Shown here in pieces: positions 6,163-10,003 of a DNA stretch of 10,003 nucleotides. Under the pieces are notes generated by a model. That model was not told where the DNA came from. It saw only the letters and a program-made list of their open reading frames with translations, and searched no databases. How positions within the stretch are numbered: position 1 is the first letter of the stretch; every line of letters begins with the position of its first letter. The stretch comes from Streptosporangiaceae bacterium (GTDB lineage: Bacteria > Actinomycetota > Actinomycetes > Streptosporangiales > Streptosporangiaceae). The DNA is taken from positions 1-10,003 of the forward strand of contig JASIBJ010000016.1 of NCBI GenBank assembly GCA_030045215.1. The letters are read 5' to 3'. Both the position numbers and the translations under genes were made by a program.

Positions 6163-7236
6163 ATGAGTGCTCCCAGCCGCGCGCATGCAGATGAGGTAAC
6201 CCTGCTCGGCCTGGCCAGGGCCGGCGACGACGGCGCGTTCGGCGACCTCGTCGAGGGCTACCGTGCTGAGCTGCGCTCCCACTGCTACCGCATGCTCGGC
6301 TCGGTGCACGATGCCGACGACGCCCTGCAGGACGCGCTGCTGCGCGCCTGGCGTAACCTGGGCGGCTTTGAGGGACGCAGCTCCCTGCGTGCCTGGCTGT
6401 ACGCGATCGCTACCAACAGCGCCCTCGACATCACCAGGCGCCGGTCACGGCGCGAGCTGCCCGTCAGCTTCGGCCCGCCCGGAGCGGGCGGAGCGGATCT
6501 CGCCGCCGCGCTGCCGGATGCCGTCTGGCTCGAGCCCTTCCCCGACCGGTGGCTCGCCGGCGATCCGCCGCCCTCGCCCGAGGCGCGATACGACCGGCGC
6601 GAGAGTATCGAGCTGGCCTTTATCGTCGCGCTCCAGCACCTGCCGCCGCTGCAGCGAGCCGTCCTGATCCTGCGGGACGTGCTCGCGTTCTCCGCGGCCG
6701 AGGTGTCGGCCCAGCTCGGCACGTCAGTGGCGGCGGTCAACAGCGCCCTCCAGCGTGCCCGGGCCACCGTCCAGCGCGGACTTCCGGCCCGCAGCCAGCA
6801 GTCGACACTGCGCGACCTCGGCGATGAGGGCGTGCGGGAGATCGCGCAACGCTACGCCGACGCGTTGGAGGGCGGGGATGCGGACGCCCTGATCAGCATG
6901 CTGACGCAGGACGCTACATGGTCGATGCCGCCGATTCCGACCTGGTTCCAGGGCCATCAGGCCATCAGGGAGTTCATGCTGGCAGGCCCGCTCACGGAGC
7001 GCTGGATGCACCGTCCCGCATACGCGAACGGCCAGCTGGCCATCGGGTGTTACCTGCTCGATCCAGACTCCAGCCGCTATGTCCCGGCCGTGATCGACGT
7101 GCTGACCCTCGCGGGCGACAAGGTCGCTGCCGTCACCGGCTTCCTCCTGCCCTATGTCGCGAGCGGCGACAGCGCCGCCGCGGTCTCTGGCGCGGAAATA
7201 TTCGCGCGCTTCGGGCTCACGGCCGAACTACCCTGA
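6163..7236 (+). CDS. ECF RNA polymerase sigma factor with C-terminal SnoaL-like domain (SigG/SigX5 family)
   Basis: From the ATG at 6163 the protein has 357 residues. Sigma region 2 spans about 11-95: GDDGAFGDLVEGYR, SHCYRMLGSVHDADDALQDALLRAWRN, then SLRAWLYAIATNSALD. Region 4 spans about 147-207: ELAFIVALQHLPPLQRAVLILRDVLAFSAAEVSAQL and SVAAVNSALQRAR, the latter the DNA-reading helix. Residues 222-335 form a SnoaL/NTF2-like domain (IAQRYADALEGGDADALISM, WSMPPIPTWFQGH). This architecture matches the TIGR02960 (SigX5) or mycobacterial SigG group, in which the C-terminal domain is thought to replace an anti-sigma factor. WLEPFPD and SPEARYDRRESIELAF are hallmarks. TAGCGT at 6150-6155, seven bases before the ATG, could also be a -10 box for a leaderless message. 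Target promoters are unknown; the SDR gene downstream is an obvious candidate. Confidence 0.9.
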   Translation: MSAPSRAHADEVTLLGLARAGDDGAFGDLVEGYRAELRSHCYRMLGSVHDADDALQDALLRAWRNLGGFEGRSSLRAWLYAIATNSALDITRRRSRRELPVSFGPPGAGGADLAAALPDAVWLEPFPDRWLAGDPPPSPEARYDRRESIELAFIVALQHLPPLQRAVLILRDVLAFSAAEVSAQLGTSVAAVNSALQRARATVQRGLPARSQQSTLRDLGDEGVREIAQRYADALEGGDADALISMLTQDATWSMPPIPTWFQGHQAIREFMLAGPLTERWMHRPAYANGQLAIGCYLLDPDSSRYVPAVIDVLTLAGDKVAAVTGFLLPYVASGDSAAAVSGAEIFARFGLTAELP

Positions 7237-7350
7237 CGGGCGGCCAGCCGACGATCCGCGGTGGCCCGGTCAGCCACGGTATCGTGAGCGCAGCCTGCGG
7301 CCGTACTGCGCCGTCGGCTGCTTGCGCGCACCCTAGCCAAGAGGACGACG

Positions 7351-8106
7351 TTGACGACTACCGGCGTGGCCGTCGTTACCGGCGCGGGATCAGGTCTCGG
7401 CCGGGCGATCACCAGGAAGCTCCTGGCCGCCGGGTGGAAGGTCGCGGCCGCCGGGCGCCGGGAACTACCACTGCGGGAGACCGTCACACCAGGCGAATGG
7501 TCGCCGGACGACGCGCTGGCCATGTCCGCCGACGTCGCGATTCCCGAGTCCGTCGCCGCGTTGTTCTCGGCAGTCGGCGCGCGATGGCAGCGACTCGACC
7601 TGCTGGTCAATAACGCCGGCGTCTTCGGCCCCCCGGGTGCCGTCGACGAGATCACCGCGCGCCAATGGCGACAGATCGTCGACACGAACCTGACCGGGAG
7701 TTTTCTCTGCGCCCATCACGCCGTGCGCATGATGAAGGCCCAGGATCCCATGGGCGGCCGGATCATCAACAACGGGTCGATATCCGCACACAGCCCTCGG
7801 CCTCGCAGCGTCGGCTATACCGCTACCAAGCACGCGATCACCGGCCTGACCAAGTCGATCGCCCTGGACGGCCGCAAGTTCGACATCGCTTGCGGCCAGA
7901 TCGACATCGGCAATGCCGCCACCGAAATGACGCAAGGTATCAGCCGCGGCGCGGCTCAGGCCGATGGCTCGGTAGTCGGCGAGGCGACGTTCGACGCCGA
8001 GCACGTGGCCGATGCCGTCCTCTACATGGCCTCGCTGCCGCTGGAGGCCAACGTGCAGTTCCTCACGATCACGGCCACCAAGATGCCCTTCATCGGACGA
8101 GGCTGA
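7351..8106 (+). CDS. Short-chain dehydrogenase/reductase (SDR) family oxidoreductase
   Basis: This is a 251-residue classical SDR with a Rossmann fold and NAD(P)(H) cofactor. TGAGSGLG (10-17) is the dinucleotide loop, and AAAGRR (32-37) suggests NADP preference through Arg36/37. DVAIPES (61-67), NNAG (87-90) and DTNLTGSF (111-118, active-site Asn113) follow. The catalytic set is Ser143 (NNGSISAH), Tyr156 and Lys160 (YTATK). The C-terminal [28 protein letters not shown] is normal for the family. The substrate cannot be predicted. The TTG start at 7351 has GAGGA at 7341-7345 five bases upstream, and similarity begins at once with [12 protein letters not shown]. The 114-base gap after the sigma gene contains TATCGT at 7280-7285, a weak -10 candidate, so it may have its own promoter. 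Confidence 0.9.
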   Translation: MTTTGVAVVTGAGSGLGRAITRKLLAAGWKVAAAGRRELPLRETVTPGEWSPDDALAMSADVAIPESVAALFSAVGARWQRLDLLVNNAGVFGPPGAVDEITARQWRQIVDTNLTGSFLCAHHAVRMMKAQDPMGGRIINNGSISAHSPRPRSVGYTATKHAITGLTKSIALDGRKFDIACGQIDIGNAATEMTQGISRGAAQADGSVVGEATFDAEHVADAVLYMASLPLEANVQFLTITATKMPFIGRG

Positions 8107-8182
8107 CGGCTACCGCCAGGCTGGCCGTGCCGATCCGGCCCAAACCCCGGTGCGGCGTGACCACGGGCGGCATGATGCAGTT

Positions 8183-8746
8183 ATGGCCGCTATGGACGCT
8201 TTGCTGTCTATGATCGGCGATTTGGCAGCCGGAGTCGCGGCAGTCGCGGCACTGACCGGTGCCCGTTATGCCCGGCAGACCGTCCGGGAGGCCCGTGCCG
8301 AGCGGCTCGAAGCCGAGCGCGTCCGCCTTGTCCGGCGGCTTGAGTGGGTCGGCGAGACGATCGAGCACATCGACCGGCTAGCCGAAGATGACCAGCACTC
8401 GCGCCCGGTCGGCGAATCGTGGCGCCGCGGGCGCCATCTTCTGGCCCAGGGGTTCGTCGGACTCGACAACCAGCTGCCGCGGACCGCTGAGCTGACGCAC
8501 TGCGCCGATCCGTACAGCGCCAGGTCAATCGCCAGGCTGGCGCGGGAGGAAGTCGACGGCGAACTCCAGCGCCTGGCCCGCGAACAAGGACGCCGGCACG
8601 AACAGCGGGCCGACGCCGGCCAGCCAGGACCGGCGCGGGCCACGCGCCCGGCGCTGCCGCGCCTTCCCGCCGGCCGCCGGGAGTCCCCGCCGGAGGTGCC
8701 CGCCCACCATCAGCATCGCCTGCGGCGCAGTCACGGCGGCTCGTGA
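8183..8746 (+). CDS. Hypothetical membrane-anchored coiled-coil protein
   Basis: I do not recognise this 187-residue protein. From the ATG at 8183, residues 5-28 form one hydrophobic segment (LLSMIGDLAAGVAAVAALTG), likely a membrane anchor. A charged helical stretch follows (RQTVREARAERLEAERVRLVRRLEW and on to about residue 70), suggestive of a coiled coil. A second helical patch (IARLAREEVDGELQRLAREQ) lies near 116-135. The last 45 residues are Pro/Arg/Ala-rich and probably disordered. A second ATG at 8192 is possible. No clear Shine-Dalgarno precedes either; GGGCGG at 8165-8170 is 12 bases upstream of the first. Third positions stay G/C to the end, supporting coding. It lies 76 bases after the SDR gene on the same strand. 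Confidence 0.6.
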   Translation: MAAMDALLSMIGDLAAGVAAVAALTGARYARQTVREARAERLEAERVRLVRRLEWVGETIEHIDRLAEDDQHSRPVGESWRRGRHLLAQGFVGLDNQLPRTAELTHCADPYSARSIARLAREEVDGELQRLAREQGRRHEQRADAGQPGPARATRPALPRLPAGRRESPPEVPAHHQHRLRRSHGGS

Positions 8747-8814
8747 CGCGAGCGCCAGCCGGAAGATGAGAACCGCGCGAGAGTCGCGTGGCCTTGGTGC
8801 CACCCGAAAACGGA

Positions 8815-8844
8815 TCGGCAGCATGGCCGGTGCATGTCTATTAT
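8815..8844 (+). promoter_or_regulatory. Putative promoter for a leaderless methyltransferase transcript
   Basis: TCGGCA at 8815-8820 (four of six matches to TTGACA) is followed after 18 bases by TATTAT at 8839-8844 (five of six matches to TATAAT). Eight bases later is the GTG at 8853, so transcription would begin at the start codon. The A/T-rich patch stands out from its surroundings. It also holds a rare TTA triplet in the downstream reading frame, which suggests this part is not translated. Confidence 0.5.
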
Positions 8845-8852
8845 CCACTTTC

Positions 8853-9815
8853 GTGATCTATCAGGACCCGCTGGCCTATCTGCTCGGCCTCGAGGGCATC
8901 GCGCTGCTAGACGCCTGGGCCGGAGACCACGACCGCGCATTTACTGAGGCCCGGCTGGCCGAGATCAGGCGGCTGCTGGATGACGAGCAGCTGAGGGGCC
9001 GCGGCGTGCTGGTTGGGCAGGTCAGCACCGCCACCGTCTACGAGCAGGTGTCGGCCGGCTACGACGCTGATGCTGGCGGTGGCCTGTTCGCAACCGATGA
9101 GCCGGTCGTAGCCGAGTATCTCGCCAGCCGGGAGCCTGGCGTGGCGCTGGACGCCGCCTGCGGGACCGGGCGATTCGCCGAGTTCCTGGCTGGGCGCGGA
9201 CACCGGGTCATCGGCGTCGACAGCTCACCGGATATGCTCGCCCTCGCGCGGCAGCGCCTCCCCGAGGCCGAGTTCCACCTCGCCGAGCTCGACCGGCTGC
9301 CGCTGCCGGATGACTCCGTGGACGTCATCGTCTGCGCGCTCGCGCTCGACCACGTCGCCCGCCTCGATCCGGTACTGGCCGAGTTCGCTCGCGTGCTGCG
9401 CCCCGCCGGCGACCTGGTCATCTCCGATATTCACCACGAACTCATCACGCGCGGCTCGGCGATGACCACCCGCGGCCCGGCGGGAGAGCCGCGCATCGCG
9501 CCTAGCTACCGGCATCAGCTAGGGGACTACCTGCGGGCGGCACTAAGACAGGGCCTGCAGGTAAGACGGTGCGAGGAGCCGCGCGTGGTCAGAGCGGACG
9601 AACCGCCGACCGAACCCGCGACCGAGATCGGCGACTGGCAGGACTGGCCGTTCTCGCTGATGGACTACCTGCCATCGGCAGACCGAGCTGCAGGCGGTCG
9701 CCCGCACCTGGTCATCTGGCACTTCCAGCTGCCCGCTGGCCCAGTCGGGTCAGGACTTGCCCCGGTTCTTGGCGGCCAGAATGATCTGGGTTACCAGATG
9801 CCTGCTGACCTTTAG
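8853..9815 (+). CDS. Class I SAM-dependent methyltransferase
   Basis: This 320-residue protein, counted from the GTG at 8853, has a helical N-terminal part (DPLAYLLGLEGIALLDAW) followed by a Methyltransf_11/25-type core. LDAACGTGRF (99-108) is the SAM-binding glycine loop and VDSS (122-125) the acidic ribose contact. LPLPDDSVDVIVCALALDH (149-167) is motif IV, and LRPAGDLVISDIHHE (182-196) closes the core. Related proteins in my memory end soon after WHFQLPA (289-295), so the last 25 residues look like read-through into antisense sequence of the neighbouring gene. The methylated substrate is unknown. ATGs at 8766 and 8823 are in frame, but similarity starts near DPLAY and a promoter-like motif ends 8 bases before 8853, so I prefer that start. 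Confidence 0.82.
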   Translation: MIYQDPLAYLLGLEGIALLDAWAGDHDRAFTEARLAEIRRLLDDEQLRGRGVLVGQVSTATVYEQVSAGYDADAGGGLFATDEPVVAEYLASREPGVALDAACGTGRFAEFLAGRGHRVIGVDSSPDMLALARQRLPEAEFHLAELDRLPLPDDSVDVIVCALALDHVARLDPVLAEFARVLRPAGDLVISDIHHELITRGSAMTTRGPAGEPRIAPSYRHQLGDYLRAALRQGLQVRRCEEPRVVRADEPPTEPATEIGDWQDWPFSLMDYLPSADRAAGGRPHLVIWHFQLPAGPVGSGLAPVLGGQNDLGYQMPADL

Positions 9816-10003
9816 CTTGCCGGCAATCTCGTCGGGCCGAAGGGCCTGCTCGTTGTACAGCAGCGCGAGCCTCTCCTGCGAGCGCGTCCAGGGCTCGCGC
9901 CGCGCAGGTACCGGCCGCCGCGCAGTCGACCGCGCCGCCGGCTGCTGCGGCGCGGCGCGTGTCCCGGCGGCCCTCCGGGCGCCAGCCGACGGAACGGGCG
10001 GGC
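9750..10003 (-). CDS. C-terminal part of a helix-turn-helix protein (partial, runs off right edge)
   Basis: An open frame of 83 codons runs from the right edge to a TGA at 9750-9752 with no start codon inside, so the gene begins beyond the window. The first 40 residues are a Pro/Ala/Arg/Gln-rich, probably disordered linker. After PWTRSQERLALLYNEQ comes a clear helix-turn-helix: RPDEIAGKLKVS and then RHLVTQIILAAKNRGKS at the C-terminus. It probably binds DNA as a small regulator or resolvase-type domain; what precedes it is unseen. Its last 22 codons overlap the 3' end of the methyltransferase on the other strand by 66 bases. Confidence 0.65.
   Translation of the reverse strand, partial: PPVPSAGARRAAGTRAAPQQPAARSTARRPVPARREPWTRSQERLALLYNEQALRPDEIAGKLKVSRHLVTQIILAAKNRGKS

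Noticed and set aside
6918..7613. Plus-strand open frame bridging the sigma factor and SDR genes
   Set aside because: It overlaps both real genes in another frame and its translation is low-complexity and Arg-rich.
7465..8004. Minus-strand 179-codon frame opposite the SDR gene
   Set aside because: The SDR frame has all catalytic motifs; the antisense translation shows none.
8766..8852. In-frame 29-residue N-terminal extension of the methyltransferase from ATG 8766 or 8823
   Set aside because: It contains rare CTA-TTA codons and a -10-like TATTAT, has no usable Shine-Dalgarno, and lies outside the similarity region that begins near DPLAY.
9840..10003. GC-rich repetitive-looking stretch near the right edge, checked as a possible repeat array
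   Set aside because: No regular unit or spacing is present. It reads well as the Pro/Ala/Arg linker of the minus-strand helix-turn-helix protein.

Overview
This window is GC-rich (about 70% G+C) bacterial chromosome. Third codon positions in the real genes are nearly all G or C, and GTG and TTG starts are common. Together with a secreted lysozyme-like/ricin-lectin protein, a SigG/SigX5-type ECF sigma factor and promoter-like sites that suggest leaderless transcripts, this points to a filamentous, soil-type actinomycete. The genus cannot be fixed. I see no tRNA, rRNA, CRISPR array, transposase or phage gene. The region looks like ordinary chromosome with metabolic and regulatory genes.

Left part (1-2640): the left edge cuts a minus-strand gene whose N-terminus resembles 3-carboxy-cis,cis-muconate cycloisomerase (PcaB, aspartase/fumarase superfamily). 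Divergent from it is a plus-strand secreted protein with a signal peptide, a lysozyme-like fold and a C-terminal ricin-B lectin domain. Next comes gabT (GABA/2-oxoglutarate transaminase). It ends in a perfect inverted repeat shared with the converging cluster.

Middle (2643-5989, minus strand): four closely spaced genes appear to form one operon. In transcription order they are an uncharacterised DUF6886-like protein, a ureohydrolase (agmatinase or guanidinobutyrase), a metallo-beta-lactamase-fold lactonase with the AiiA/AttM-type active site, and a protein with two SRPBCC (START-like) domains. With gabT facing it, the chemistry fits a C4 amine/lactone theme: agmatine or guanidinobutyrate to putrescine or GABA, to succinic semialdehyde, with hydrolysis of a butyrolactone-type compound. 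The link is an inference from gene order.

Right part (6011-10003, mostly plus strand): a divergent promoter region leads to a 12-residue upstream ORF with a near-ideal Shine-Dalgarno. It stops two bases before the start of an ECF sigma factor that carries a C-terminal SnoaL-like domain. Then come a classical SDR oxidoreductase, a small membrane-anchored coiled-coil protein of unknown function, and a SAM-dependent methyltransferase probably made from a leaderless transcript. The right edge holds the C-terminal part of a minus-strand helix-turn-helix protein whose 3' end overlaps the 3' end of the methyltransferase.

The items most worth a second look are the ureohydrolase-lactonase-SRPBCC operon, the upstream ORF before the sigma factor, and the antisense 3' overlap. 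I found nothing that is clearly a new kind of system.
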